Below are positions 15,355 through 22,281 of a stretch of 22,281 bases of DNA, piece by piece. Origin of the DNA: JACNKV01 sp964388155 (lineage in GTDB: Bacteria > Fidelibacterota > Marinisomatia > Marinisomatales > JACNKV01); contig CAYLYH010000035.1 of NCBI GenBank assembly GCA_964388155.1, positions 1-22,281 on the forward strand, in the 5' to 3' direction. Numbering within the stretch: position 1 is the stretch's first letter; every line of letters begins with the position of its first letter. Below the pieces are notes generated by a model. That model was not told where the DNA came from. It worked only from the letters and a program-made list of their open reading frames with translations, and did not search any database. A program made the translations under genes and the position numbers.

Positions 15355-15387
15355 TTTCTGGAGTGGGCTCAAGGTTATTATTAAAAC

Positions 15388-16041
15388 TTATTTCCCGTTC
15401 AGTATATTTTCTATAATTGTATCCAAAGATTGTTTTCGATCCCACTCTTTCCCGTTTACCAAAAATTTTGGTACAGAGAGACGCAACCCGGTGGAGCGTA
15501 GCTGTTCTTTCTCCAGATTGATCTGTTTTTGGAGTGCGGGATCTTGAACGTCACGGTAAAACTGTTCCATATCCAAGCCAAGTTCTTTCGCAAATGTGAC
15601 GGGGAGGTCCTCGTTGGTTTTTAATTCTTTGTAGCGATCAAAAATCATTTTATACATCGTGTAATACATGCCCTGCCGATCGGCTGCCAAACAATACAAC
15701 GCGGCTTTAAATGCTTGTTTATGTGAGCGTAAAGGATAGTTCTTAATTACGATTCGAACATCGTTTGGATATGTCTTTGCAATTTTGTCCATCAAACTGA
15801 CGGAACGGGCGCAGTAGGGTCATTGAAAATCTGTCCATTCGATAATTGTAACTTTAGCATCCTTTGGTCCGATGGTAAATGAACCTTCAGCTGATATATC
15901 AAACCTTTTTTTCGGTGCGTATTCCCATGTACCATTCTTGTGCAGGATAACATCTTTTCCGTCATCGGTTTTTGCGTTCAAATCCTGTGCAAAACCAAAT
16001 GATGTAGCAAAGGCTAAGATGATCGTAATGTGTTTTATCAT
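15388..16041 (-). CDS. Exported DsbA-like thiol oxidoreductase with in-frame UGA at the active site (probable selenoprotein)
   Basis: Two open stretches join in the same frame across one TGA (15820-15822) to give a 217-residue protein. It has a signal peptide (MIKHITIILAFATSFGFAQ), a short linker domain (LNAKTDDGKDVILHKNGTWEY), then a DsbA/thioredoxin fold. The active-site region reads VTIIEWTDFQ-[UGA]-PYCARS, where the family has WTDFQCPYCARS. UGA is codon 74 and the resolving Cys is 77. The rest is intact: YPLRSHKQAFKAALYCLAADRQGMYYTM, then a helical insert, then the cis-Pro strand SVPKFLVNGKEW. Decoding UGA as selenocysteine would give a UxxC oxidoreductase; DsbA-like selenoproteins are known from marine metagenomes. 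A hairpin in the right place follows the UGA. The alternative is a single Cys-to-stop mutation. It starts four bases after queF and is probably co-transcribed with it. Confidence 0.85.
15787..15806 (-). other. Candidate bacterial SECIS stem-loop
   Basis: In the mRNA, UCCGUC (15799-15804) pairs with GAUGGA (15788-15793) around AGUUU. G15806 can pair with C15787, leaving U15805 bulged. The apical loop starts 21 bases after the UGA and has G as its second base. A bulged U, a short upper stem and a G-containing loop at this distance are the features of bacterial SECIS elements. The stem includes one G-U pair and its lower part is weak. Confidence 0.55.
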
Positions 16042-16045
16042 AGGA

Positions 16046-16432
16046 TTAAAGTGTCCCTTCAATGCAGGTGGTATCAAATCCCCCGCGAGTGTTATAAATA
16101 GTGGTGATTTTAAGTCGGTTGGTTTTCAAGGTGGAATTTAAATCATCGTAAATGCGTTTGGTGGCTGCCTCCTGAAAAATACCAACATCGCGAAAGCTAA
16201 TGAAATAATATTTGAGACTTTTCAATTCGATACACAAACCTCCCTGAGGATAATACTCAATTTTTACATAGGCAAGGTCGGGTAGTCCGCTGAACGGACA
16301 AAGTGCACTGAATTCGTCTGTTTCTGTCATGATGTATTGATCCGGGCTGTCGAACTCAAATGTTTCCATATAATCAGGACGAATATGTGATTCATCGGAA
16401 AATGAAAATATTTTCCCTTCGGGGTTTGGCAT
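16046..16432 (-). CDS. queF: NADPH-dependent 7-cyano-7-deazaguanine (preQ0) reductase
   Basis: Reduces the nitrile preQ0 to preQ1 in queuosine biosynthesis, in the cytosol. The 128-residue product is a short single-domain (type I) QueF. Key parts are the nucleophile Cys45 in SALCPFSGLPD with Asp52 seven residues on, the ELKSLKYY binding block (69-76), FRDVGIFQEAATKRI, and the C-terminal YNTRGGFDTTC strand. Where the Bacillus-type enzyme has F-H-E, this one has F-Q-E (Gln87), which may be subfamily variation. GGAG lies seven bases before the ATG. It precedes the DsbA-like gene by four bases. Its upstream leader contains a strong hairpin with a U-tract, so attenuation of queF is possible, but I could not match a known preQ1 aptamer. 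Confidence 0.94.
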   Translation of the reverse strand: MPNPEGKIFSFSDESHIRPDYMETFEFDSPDQYIMTETDEFSALCPFSGLPDLAYVKIEYYPQGGLCIELKSLKYYFISFRDVGIFQEAATKRIYDDLNSTLKTNRLKITTIYNTRGGFDTTCIEGTL

Positions 16433-16516
16433 ACGTTTCTCCGGTTGATTTTAAGGCTCAGTATTCGTTACTGAACAGATTAAATTACACATATTTTAAC
16501 ATGGTATAAAACGGAG

Positions 16517-16557
16517 AAAAGAAAAAAGGGGAGAAGCTCCCAAGTAAGCTCCTCCCC
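16517..16557 (-). terminator. Strong intrinsic terminator on the minus strand, upstream of queF
   Basis: GGGGAG (16528-16533) pairs with CTCCCC (16552-16557), and AGCT pairs with AGCT inside, loop CCCAAGTA. On the minus strand the hairpin is followed by TTTTTT, C, TTTT. This is a classic rho-independent terminator, yet no annotated minus-strand gene lies upstream of it. It must end either a small RNA or an attenuated queF leader. Confidence 0.75.
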
Positions 16558-16726
16558 CTAGGTGTATTATATATTATATTATTTTTATACGTTAAAAATA
16601 AGACAATCTTTTCAAATTTTCTAACCCATGGAGAGGCTGATTACCAGCCCCTCCCTGAGCCTATAAGATAATCCGTGTTACAGAACAAATGTAAGGTGTG
16701 CTGACCCTTCTACTCTATATATCTCA

Positions 16727-16756
16727 TTGAAAGTGCCAAAATTGCCGAAATATTTT
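16727..16756 (+). promoter_or_regulatory. Candidate promoter of the sigma/anti-sigma pair
   Basis: TTGAAA (16727-16732) and TATTTT (16751-16756) are 18 bases apart on the plus strand and about 50 bases before the sigma gene start. The match is moderate in AT-rich DNA. An autoregulated promoter read by the encoded sigma factor would not need to match this consensus. Confidence 0.3.
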
Positions 16757-16805
16757 AAACTTTTTTTTATTTTTTATCAAAATATTCCATAAAAAGGCAA
16801 TAAAT

Positions 16806-17807
16806 TTGACTGGTCTTACCATGTCAGATATTTCAAATATTACTCCTGAAATAGAATCAGGAATACGAACGGCGATTCGTTCGCTATATCCGGAAGAACA
16901 ATTTCCGGTGTACATTTATCCAACCCTTGAAGATATCCTTCAGAAGAGTCTGTTAAACCGACTGAATAAGAATGACAAGGTTCTTTTGTTTAGAAAGGCA
17001 AAGACCGAAAGACATTTACTTGTTGAAAAATATTGTTCAATAAAAATTTTAATTGACCAAGATCCCAATACCCTCGTTCTTATGTATTTACCAATGGTTA
17101 CTAGATATGTAAAGCGCCGATGTGTTTACAAAAATACGGATAGGGTGAAAGATATTACGCAAGAGTTTGTGTTGATATTACTGAAGGGGAAACTCAAAAA
17201 AATCTGGGAAAAATACCAACAATCAAAAAAACTTTCAGAATTTTCGGCATTTTTCGTGGTTTCAATGAGATATATAGTTGAGAATATTATTCGCGATATG
17301 AGTCCAAAATACACATTACCGGGACAAAACCGTCTTAAACAGATGCCAAAAAAAAGTGAACTTAACTTTTCACAGGAGCTCATAATCCAAACAGAGATAT
17401 CTCGGTTTAATATGGTATTGTCAATGTATTACAAAAAACGATCGAAGATTGAGCTTCTTTTAAAGTTAAAATATGGATTACCGATATTTCGACACGATGT
17501 AATAAAATGGTCAGAGAATACGACAGAAGAAGAAATTAAAATACTTAGGACGGTTTCCAGAACAAAAAGTATAAATGATGTTTATGCCGCTGTTTCTCCT
17601 ATTATGAATCGTATTGAAAAGAAGAAGAACAAGGCAAATTCGCTCGTTCGGTGGATACATAAACGCAAAGTTGAACTTATTACATTGATGAATAAAATGC
17701 ACAGCTCACCTGTATATGATTCAAATACATTTGAAACGCTGGTGTCACTTTATTACTACAAATACAATCTAAATAACAGAGAAAAGAAAAATGAAACTTA
17801 CATTTAG
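16806..17807 (+). CDS. Divergent sigma-70-family (ECF-like) RNA polymerase sigma factor
   Basis: The 333-residue, Lys-rich protein contains a recognisable sigma region 2 at about 85-170: DPNTLVLMYLPMVTRYVKRR, then DRVKDITQEFVLILLKG, then FSAFFVVSMRYIVENIIRDM, the pattern that binds core polymerase and the -10 element. The C-terminal part (about 205-310) is helical and basic and could be a diverged region 4, but the usual helix-turn-helix is hard to see. It is longer than a normal ECF factor (about 180-200). The TTG at 16806 was chosen because AAAAAGG lies eight bases upstream; ATG at 16821 lacks a ribosome binding site. Its 3' end overlaps the anti-sigma gene by 17 bases, typical of sigma/anti-sigma pairs. 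The sigma call is moderate by sequence and stronger by context. Confidence 0.75.
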   Translation: MTGLTMSDISNITPEIESGIRTAIRSLYPEEQFPVYIYPTLEDILQKSLLNRLNKNDKVLLFRKAKTERHLLVEKYCSIKILIDQDPNTLVLMYLPMVTRYVKRRCVYKNTDRVKDITQEFVLILLKGKLKKIWEKYQQSKKLSEFSAFFVVSMRYIVENIIRDMSPKYTLPGQNRLKQMPKKSELNFSQELIIQTEISRFNMVLSMYYKKRSKIELLLKLKYGLPIFRHDVIKWSENTTEEEIKILRTVSRTKSINDVYAAVSPIMNRIEKKKNKANSLVRWIHKRKVELITLMNKMHSSPVYDSNTFETLVSLYYYKYNLNNREKKNETYI

Positions 17808-18450
17808 AAAAAAAAGGTTATTGAAAGACAAGCATCTTAAACCGGAGATGCTGGCACTTTGTGCTGAAGAATTTCAAAAACACCACACGGATAAAATTCC
17901 GGAAGAAGTCCGAAATCATATCGAAGATTGTTTAGAATGCAAGATAGCTATCATGGATGTTTACTCCATGTTAACCGCTACCTCGGATATGACAGCGATT
18001 CCAACTGAGTTATTAGAAAAAGATGAACCGGATATATATCGAAAAAATATGTGGAAATCTGCAATGCTCACGAGTGTTTTGGTTCTGACTTTTGCTGTCC
18101 TCATCTTTCAAAAGCAGGGAGCCAGTACGAATGACACGGTGTTTAGTCCTGACCCGATGTATGAATATTATATCGGGAGTCAATATCGCAGTGATGCCGG
18201 ACAATTAACAGTTGTTTCTCCGCAGGTTGGAATGATAACTAACGGAGAGAAGGTGGAATTCCGCTGGGAGTATGATAATGCAGAGAACCTTCAGCTTACG
18301 GTATTAAATAACCGACAGGAGATGGTGGTTTCAACGAAAGGTAATAATCAGCGTTTTATGTTAACGAGCACCCTGTCTAATGGCTTATATTACTGGAAAT
18401 TGGAATCCGAAACAGATCTCCTCTACGTCGGCAAGTTTATTGTAGAATAA
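17791..18450 (+). CDS. Membrane anti-sigma factor with zinc (HCC) motif and periplasmic Ig-like domain
   Basis: The 219-residue protein has a cytosolic N-terminal part (1-88) with HIEDCLEC, the H-x3-C-x2-C signature of zinc-binding anti-sigma domains. One membrane segment follows at about 90-106 (SAMLTSVLVLTFAVLIF), then a periplasmic part of about 110 residues. The latter contains QLTVVSPQVGMITNGEKVEFRWEY and a C-terminal GLYYWKLESETDLLYVGKFIVE, an Ig/FN3-like pattern similar to the surface proteins encoded at 10507-15226. It should hold the upstream sigma factor at the membrane until the periplasmic part senses a signal or is cleaved. The 17-base overlap with the sigma gene supports the pairing. 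It is convergent with the TPR-CHAT protease gene. Confidence 0.88.
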   Translation: MKLTFRKKRLLKDKHLKPEMLALCAEEFQKHHTDKIPEEVRNHIEDCLECKIAIMDVYSMLTATSDMTAIPTELLEKDEPDIYRKNMWKSAMLTSVLVLTFAVLIFQKQGASTNDTVFSPDPMYEYYIGSQYRSDAGQLTVVSPQVGMITNGEKVEFRWEYDNAENLQLTVLNNRQEMVVSTKGNNQRFMLTSTLSNGLYYWKLESETDLLYVGKFIVE

Positions 18451-18496
18451 ATGAGTTTACTGCAGAAAGGGATCTGACAGGCGCTCCGCTACGACA

Positions 18497-18531
18497 TTTT
18501 CCATTATCCATTGACCATTTACCATGTATTA
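18497..18531. repeat. Heptad repeat in the convergent gap
   Basis: Five 7-base units (TTTTCCA, TTATCCA, TTGACCA, TTTACCA, TGTATTA) run from the gap into the stop codon of the TPR-CHAT gene. The style is like the octad arrays on the left of the window but with period 7. Confidence 0.6.
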
Positions 18532-21500
18532 TTCTCCCATCCAAATATAGCCAGCCCATGCTTTCGGAAATGCCGTCGCCGGGTTCTTAATTAACGCCAG
18601 TTTTGCCTGTCTAAGTGCATCAGACCGACTGCCTTTTCTAAGGATGCTTTTATACATATTGTGCATCAATTCTCGAGAGGAGGCATCGTCAACTTTCCAC
18701 AGGGAATATACGATGTTCTTCGTACCAGAATATTGAAATCCGCGATTTAGTCCCATCATTCCTTCGCTGCTGATAATTTCGCCAACACCGCTTTCGCAGC
18801 TGCTCAATACGACTAAATCACTTTTGAGGTCGAGCGTGTAGCACTCATTTGCGTAAAGGACATTATCCTCTTGTATGGACGAGGTATCATCATTGGAAAA
18901 AATCAAACAAGACTGGTCAGGATTCTCCGAATTGATAATTCCGTGGGTTGCAAGGTGGACGAACCGATAATCCTGCATGGTATTAGATTTAATTATTTTT
19001 TCTGTGGCCTCGGCGTAGATGTGTTGAGTGGAAGGTAAATTCTTTTTGTCAAACAGGGATTTGATCTCCTGTATTTCACCGGCAGATTCCGGAAGATTTG
19101 GGAGAGTAAATCCATCTGTGTGTTGATAATTCGCAGGTGCAAACCCTGAAAAATATTTTTCCGCCCGCCCGTCGCTTATGTTTTTAATAAGATGATAGAG
19201 GTTGGCTGAGTATTGGTAGGTAATGTCAAATTTGTTAATGAAAAACGGGAATGTTGTTGCCTTTACTTTTTTGGGTTGTTTTGTTAACAGAGGCTCAAAC
19301 GGAATCATGTAAAGTTTATCATGCGGGATAATGATCAGTTTTTTCTTGGATCGAATCTGGCGATGAATAGGTGCAATCAGTTTAGAATATAATTCTGTCG
19401 CAGTTTTTATATATTGTGGCTGGTTAAGGGTAATGATTGATCTTCGATATACATGGAGTAAATCAGAAAAAGAAGTATCTATTGGCACCACCTTAAGATT
19501 AAGGTCATTCTTTGTTAACACAAAAATATATAATAAAGAATCGGAGACTGAATATTCAATTAATGCCGTTCGTCTATCCAAAGATGATTGAATACCTTCT
19601 GGACTCATTAGATCAGTATGAAACTTTAACGAAAAATAATCAGGATAATACGTTTCGAAATGATTTAAGAGTGATTTGTATGTTTCTGTACTGTGAAAGA
19701 GTTTTGTGTCCCAATCGTTAGTTATTTTATCAGAAGATGATTTGATTTTTGCAGAGTTGTTTTGAAAGAATGCAATTTCAGTGCGAAGAGATTTTTCCTG
19801 TTGAAGCAGACTGTCCGGGATTCCACCAAACTCCTTGGCATCAATAGCAGTAAGATTTTCCCAAAAGACCATGGCGTGTTCCTGTTCAGAAAGAAAAAAT
19901 GCTTTGTGTAGAAAATCAGAATTATGTGTATCGTTATACAGTTGATATGCCAGCCGAATTGCCGGTGTGAATAACCGATTGTGCAATTCGCTGAGTGCTA
20001 ATTTGGATTTTGTTAAGTAAAAACCCTTACGGATTGTATTTAGTAGTCGGATTGAATGTTCAAATGTTTCTAAAGATGTATTCAGATATTGAAAATTTTC
20101 TTTGTCAGATAAAGAAAGAAACTCAGCTGCTTTTTGTATTTCTTTTGCCTTTGCAGATAGGGCATTCAGTAGCTGATAATTTTGAGGATTTGGAATAAGA
20201 TCGGGATTTGCAAATACAGAGGTGTCTCCAAAATCAACAGATTGACAGATAACGTTTTTTTGGTAATACTTTAGCGAGGTATCGTACATATTCATAACGG
20301 AATAAAGTTGCCCGAGCCGAGTGTAAAACTCACCTGTTCTATGGTGATATTCTCCCCAAAATTCGATGGCAATATCTAACGCTTTCAACTGATGTTTTTC
20401 AGCTAAGGAATAATTTTTTGACTTAAAGTATGTTGATCCGATTTTACCGTACACGATGGCTGTTTTGTAATGCGTTTTTCCAAGCTCTGTTTTCCTTAAT
20501 GTTAGTGCCTTTTCAAGATATTCCACCGCAAGCTGAAACTTTCCCATCTCTGCATATACTGTTCCGAGATTACTATAATTAACTGCAAGATCAAGGTGAT
20601 TCTCACCAAACCGTTCAATTTGTTTTTGTATAGAAGCTACATTATGCGCTTCGGCCTCATCATACATTTCCATGCTCATATAAAGCATACTCAAGTTTGA
20701 ATTTCCCAGGGCAATCAGCGGGTGTGCTTCATCCAGCTTAGCGGATAAAATAATCATGGCCTCTTTTTGATAATCAAGTGCGGATTGATAATTACCTAAA
20801 TACATTTGTGCCACACTGATGTCTTGATACAATTCACCGACTTTAGGATGAGAATCTCCGTAGTAGTTTATCCAGTTTTTCAGTGCAAGATGATAATACT
20901 CCATCCCACGATTGTACTCCCCGATTCGGCTGTAAACGATTCCGATATTCCGTAAATTCGTTCCGACAGACCTGTGCTGATCACCGTAGTAGTGTTTTTT
21001 TATTTCCAATGAACGTTTATAATGATCGAGAGCGTTTAAATAGTTGCCCTGTTTCGCATAAATTACGCCAATATTATTTAGAAGTTTTGCACGAAGTTCT
21101 ATATTTTGGTCGTCATTTTCTATAATCCTTGAGGCTTGGGAATAGGCTTCAACAGCTTCAGAATATTTCCCCAGTCTATACGAGATAACACCAATATCAT
21201 TGTAATCGATTGCAACATCTGAGTGACGAAAACCAACTAATTTAATCCTGCGCGGAATGACTTCTTGAGCAGTGGTAAGTGCATTTTCATATTTTCCCTG
21301 CATATATTGCAATAATATGATTTGTTTTTTTACATCAATCCAAATGGAGTCCCGTCCATCTTTATCCGCCAAGGAAAGAGCCTTCATAGAAAATATTTCG
21401 GCAGATTTATGGTCCGCCATTTGAACATACGTATTTGATAGCTGGATATTTATCCCAATGATATGTTCATTGTTTTCACTGTTTTTTGCGATGGCAAGTG

Positions 21501-21651
21501 CACGGTGGAAGACTGTGAGTGCAGAATCAAAATTAGCGGCATTTTTTAGAGAATCCCCAACGTGTATCATGTGGAGGACAGAGTCCGCAGGGACCGTCTC
21601 TGAAATAAGAAGACTGAAAAGGCAGACAGCGGAGATGAACAGACGTTTCAT
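18529..21651 (-). CDS. Exported TPR-CHAT protein (caspase-like protease)
   Basis: The 1040-residue protein starts with a signal peptide (MKRLFISAVCLFSLLIS). About 20-480 is a run of roughly ten TPR repeats of the 42-residue kinesin-light-chain type, each with N-x-G-x-x-Y-x-x-x-G-x-Y-x-x-A and often a GDxH or GExH turn. A helical linker follows to about 680. The C-terminal CHAT domain has the catalytic pair His903 in FVHLATHG and Cys952 in VVLSSCESGVGE, and ends AWAGYIWMGE. CHAT is a caspase-fold peptidase. With an export signal it should act in the periplasm or at the surface, unlike the cytosolic TPR-CHAT of type III-E CRISPR systems. It starts ten bases after the GNAT gene. Its closeness to a sigma/anti-sigma pair suggests a substrate, but that is inference. 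Confidence 0.95.
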   Translation of the reverse strand: MKRLFISAVCLFSLLISETVPADSVLHMIHVGDSLKNAANFDSALTVFHRALAIAKNSENNEHIIGINIQLSNTYVQMADHKSAEIFSMKALSLADKDGRDSIWIDVKKQIILLQYMQGKYENALTTAQEVIPRRIKLVGFRHSDVAIDYNDIGVISYRLGKYSEAVEAYSQASRIIENDDQNIELRAKLLNNIGVIYAKQGNYLNALDHYKRSLEIKKHYYGDQHRSVGTNLRNIGIVYSRIGEYNRGMEYYHLALKNWINYYGDSHPKVGELYQDISVAQMYLGNYQSALDYQKEAMIILSAKLDEAHPLIALGNSNLSMLYMSMEMYDEAEAHNVASIQKQIERFGENHLDLAVNYSNLGTVYAEMGKFQLAVEYLEKALTLRKTELGKTHYKTAIVYGKIGSTYFKSKNYSLAEKHQLKALDIAIEFWGEYHHRTGEFYTRLGQLYSVMNMYDTSLKYYQKNVICQSVDFGDTSVFANPDLIPNPQNYQLLNALSAKAKEIQKAAEFLSLSDKENFQYLNTSLETFEHSIRLLNTIRKGFYLTKSKLALSELHNRLFTPAIRLAYQLYNDTHNSDFLHKAFFLSEQEHAMVFWENLTAIDAKEFGGIPDSLLQQEKSLRTEIAFFQNNSAKIKSSSDKITNDWDTKLFHSTETYKSLLNHFETYYPDYFSLKFHTDLMSPEGIQSSLDRRTALIEYSVSDSLLYIFVLTKNDLNLKVVPIDTSFSDLLHVYRRSIITLNQPQYIKTATELYSKLIAPIHRQIRSKKKLIIIPHDKLYMIPFEPLLTKQPKKVKATTFPFFINKFDITYQYSANLYHLIKNISDGRAEKYFSGFAPANYQHTDGFTLPNLPESAGEIQEIKSLFDKKNLPSTQHIYAEATEKIIKSNTMQDYRFVHLATHGIINSENPDQSCLIFSNDDTSSIQEDNVLYANECYTLDLKSDLVVLSSCESGVGEIISSEGMMGLNRGFQYSGTKNIVYSLWKVDDASSRELMHNMYKSILRKGSRSDALRQAKLALIKNPATAFPKAWAGYIWMGE

Positions 21652-21661
21652 GTTTTACTTT

Positions 21662-22108
21662 TTAACTCCATTCCTCTTCAAACAATAAATAATCCGTGTT
21701 GTTCATCCCTAAAGATTTATACGTATTCTGAGCGATGGTATTATCTTTTTCGACATAAAGCCGGATGCCGCATGCGTTATTATTTTTTGCCAGTTCTTTT
21801 ACATTTTCGTGGAGATGTTTATAAACTCCTTGCCTACGATAATCAGGTTTAACAAATACCGATTGAATCCACCAAAAATATCCATTTCGCCAATCAGACC
21901 ATTCTTTGGTAATCATTAGGTTTGCAACTGGAATCCCATCAGCCTCGGCAATTAGATAGCGTGTTTCACTTCCTTGTTGGAATACGGCACTGACCCCGGC
22001 TTGAACAATATGGCGATTCAAAGATTTATTCTCAGTCTCCATTGCCATTTCTTGATTAGATCGAATGATAAAGTTAATATCATTCTTGGTTGCGATACGA
22101 ATGTTCAT
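21662..22108 (-). CDS. GNAT-family N-acetyltransferase
   Basis: The 148-residue cytosolic protein has the GNAT fold order: an N-terminal MNIRIATKNDINFIIRSNQEMA, the strand ETRYLIAEADGIPVANLMI, motif A WIQSVFVKPDYRRQGVYKHLHE with acetyl-CoA-binding RRQGVY, and motif B GIRLYVEKDNTIAQNTYKSLGM. It transfers an acetyl group from acetyl-CoA to an amine; the substrate cannot be told. It lies ten bases upstream of the TPR-CHAT gene in the same direction and is probably in the same transcript. No clear Shine-Dalgarno sequence precedes the ATG. Confidence 0.92.
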   Translation of the reverse strand: MNIRIATKNDINFIIRSNQEMAMETENKSLNRHIVQAGVSAVFQQGSETRYLIAEADGIPVANLMITKEWSDWRNGYFWWIQSVFVKPDYRRQGVYKHLHENVKELAKNNNACGIRLYVEKDNTIAQNTYKSLGMNNTDYLLFEEEWS

Positions 22109-22149
22109 AAGTATTTCGACTTTAGTCTGGTTTCAAAAAAATTATTCAG

Positions 22150-22166
22150 TATTGTATTGGACAATA
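22150..22166. promoter_or_regulatory. Perfect palindrome upstream of the GNAT/CHAT genes
   Basis: TATTGT (22150-22155) and ACAATA (22161-22166) are separated by five bases, about 40 bases before the GNAT start. The position suits an operator, but no regulator is known and the arms are only six bases. Confidence 0.3.
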
Positions 22167-22184
22167 TAAGGGTATTAGGAATAG

Positions 22185-22228
22185 TGTAAAAGAAAAACCA
22201 CGTCAAAAACCGTTGTTTCTAACGTGGT
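22185..22228 (-). terminator. Terminator of the partial tRNA-Lys
   Basis: On the minus strand, ACCACGT (22222-22228) pairs with ACGTGGT (22197-22203), with an inner AAAC/GTTT helper stem. The stem is followed by TTTT-C-TTTT. It begins about ten bases after the tRNA 3' end and separates the tRNA from the GNAT gene. Confidence 0.8.
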
Positions 22229-22238
22229 AATAATTGCG

Positions 22239-22281
22239 TACGCCGGGGAGGATTCGAACCCCCGACCAAGTGATTAAGAGT
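22239..22281 (-). tRNA. tRNA-Lys (anticodon CUU), 3' part only
   Basis: The minus strand shows the anticodon loop CTCTTAA (anticodon CTT), stem strand TCACT, variable loop TGGTC, T arm GGGGG-TTCGAAT-CCTCC, acceptor strand CCGGCGT and discriminator A. Counting back from the T arm fixes the anticodon as CUU, lysine. CCA is not encoded (CGC follows). The 5' half lies beyond the window, and the implied first base would be A. Confidence 0.88.

Larger units (their letters stand above)
16433..16805. other. Structured 373-bp divergent intergenic region (queF / sigma factor)
   Basis: No gene is evident. The region holds, left to right: the queF ribosome binding site; a GC hairpin with a minus-strand U-tract (16517-16557); an AT-rich stretch with an AT hairpin (TTTTTA...TAAAAA, about 16582-16598); a second GC hairpin, GGAG-a-GGCTG / CAGCC-c-CTCC (about 16630-16655); and an AT-rich sigma-gene leader. 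Both GC hairpins carry an A-C mismatch between an outer GGAG/CTCC-type stem and an inner stem. A small RNA on the minus strand, or a long queF leader, is possible. Confidence 0.6.

Noticed and set aside
15388..16077. Two separate genes or a frameshifted pseudogene at the DsbA-like locus
   Set aside because: Both halves are in the same frame, joined by a single TGA at the catalytic Cys codon, with all family blocks intact. The extension from 16041 to 16077 was also dropped because the signal peptide starts at 16041 and the rest overlaps queF.
16433..16720. preQ1 riboswitch upstream of queF
   Set aside because: I looked for the preQ1-I pattern (G-rich stem, CUA-containing loop, A-rich tail) on the minus strand and could not fit it; only the terminator is clear.
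16715..16745. Sigma-54 promoter on the minus strand (TTTGGCAC...)
   Set aside because: The TGGCAC half is present but the -12 GC element at the required distance is missing.

Overview
The window is about 22.3 kb of moderate-GC DNA from a diderm bacterium. Several proteins carry export signals, one is an outer-membrane barrel candidate, and one is a FecR-domain protein. The sigma/anti-sigma pair, the four-helix-bundle gene dropped into an operon, and the degenerate short-period repeats in the gaps would fit a member of the FCB group (Bacteroidota, Marinimicrobia and relatives). This placement is an inference from gene style, not from a marker gene.

Left part (1-9060, all on the minus strand). 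Reading 5' to 3' on the minus strand: a SAM-II type riboswitch with a terminator, then metH, metF, metK, a four-helix-bundle (23S rRNA intervening sequence type) gene, ahcY, a nucleoside 2-deoxyribosyltransferase-like gene, and the 5' part of a dCMP deaminase gene. metH, metF, metK and ahcY together make the methionine/SAM cycle: homocysteine to methionine to SAM to SAH and back to homocysteine, with methyl-THF supplied by MetF. Nearly every gap in this block holds degenerate repeats with an 8-bp period, and the four-helix-bundle gene sits between two related copies.

Middle (9060-16440). A tRNA-Lys(UUU) lies divergent to metH. Next come a minus-strand PAS/HD-GYP protein and a plus-strand three-gene operon joined by ATGA overlaps: a secreted Ig/FN3-like protein, a secreted FecR-domain protein and a large outer-membrane barrel protein. 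Convergent to it is a minus-strand pair, queF followed by an exported DsbA-like thiol oxidoreductase. The active-site motif of that DsbA-like gene reads UGA-Pro-Tyr-Cys, so it is either a selenoprotein or has a nonsense mutation. A plausible bacterial SECIS hairpin lies just downstream of the UGA.

Right part (16440-22281). A structured 373-bp intergenic region precedes a divergent sigma-70-like factor and an overlapping zinc-type anti-sigma factor with one membrane segment. Convergent to these is a GNAT acetyltransferase followed by a 1040-residue exported TPR-CHAT protease. The window ends in a partial tRNA-Lys(CUU) with its own terminator. The closeness of the sigma/anti-sigma pair to a CHAT protease suggests a protease-gated envelope signalling module; this is a hypothesis.
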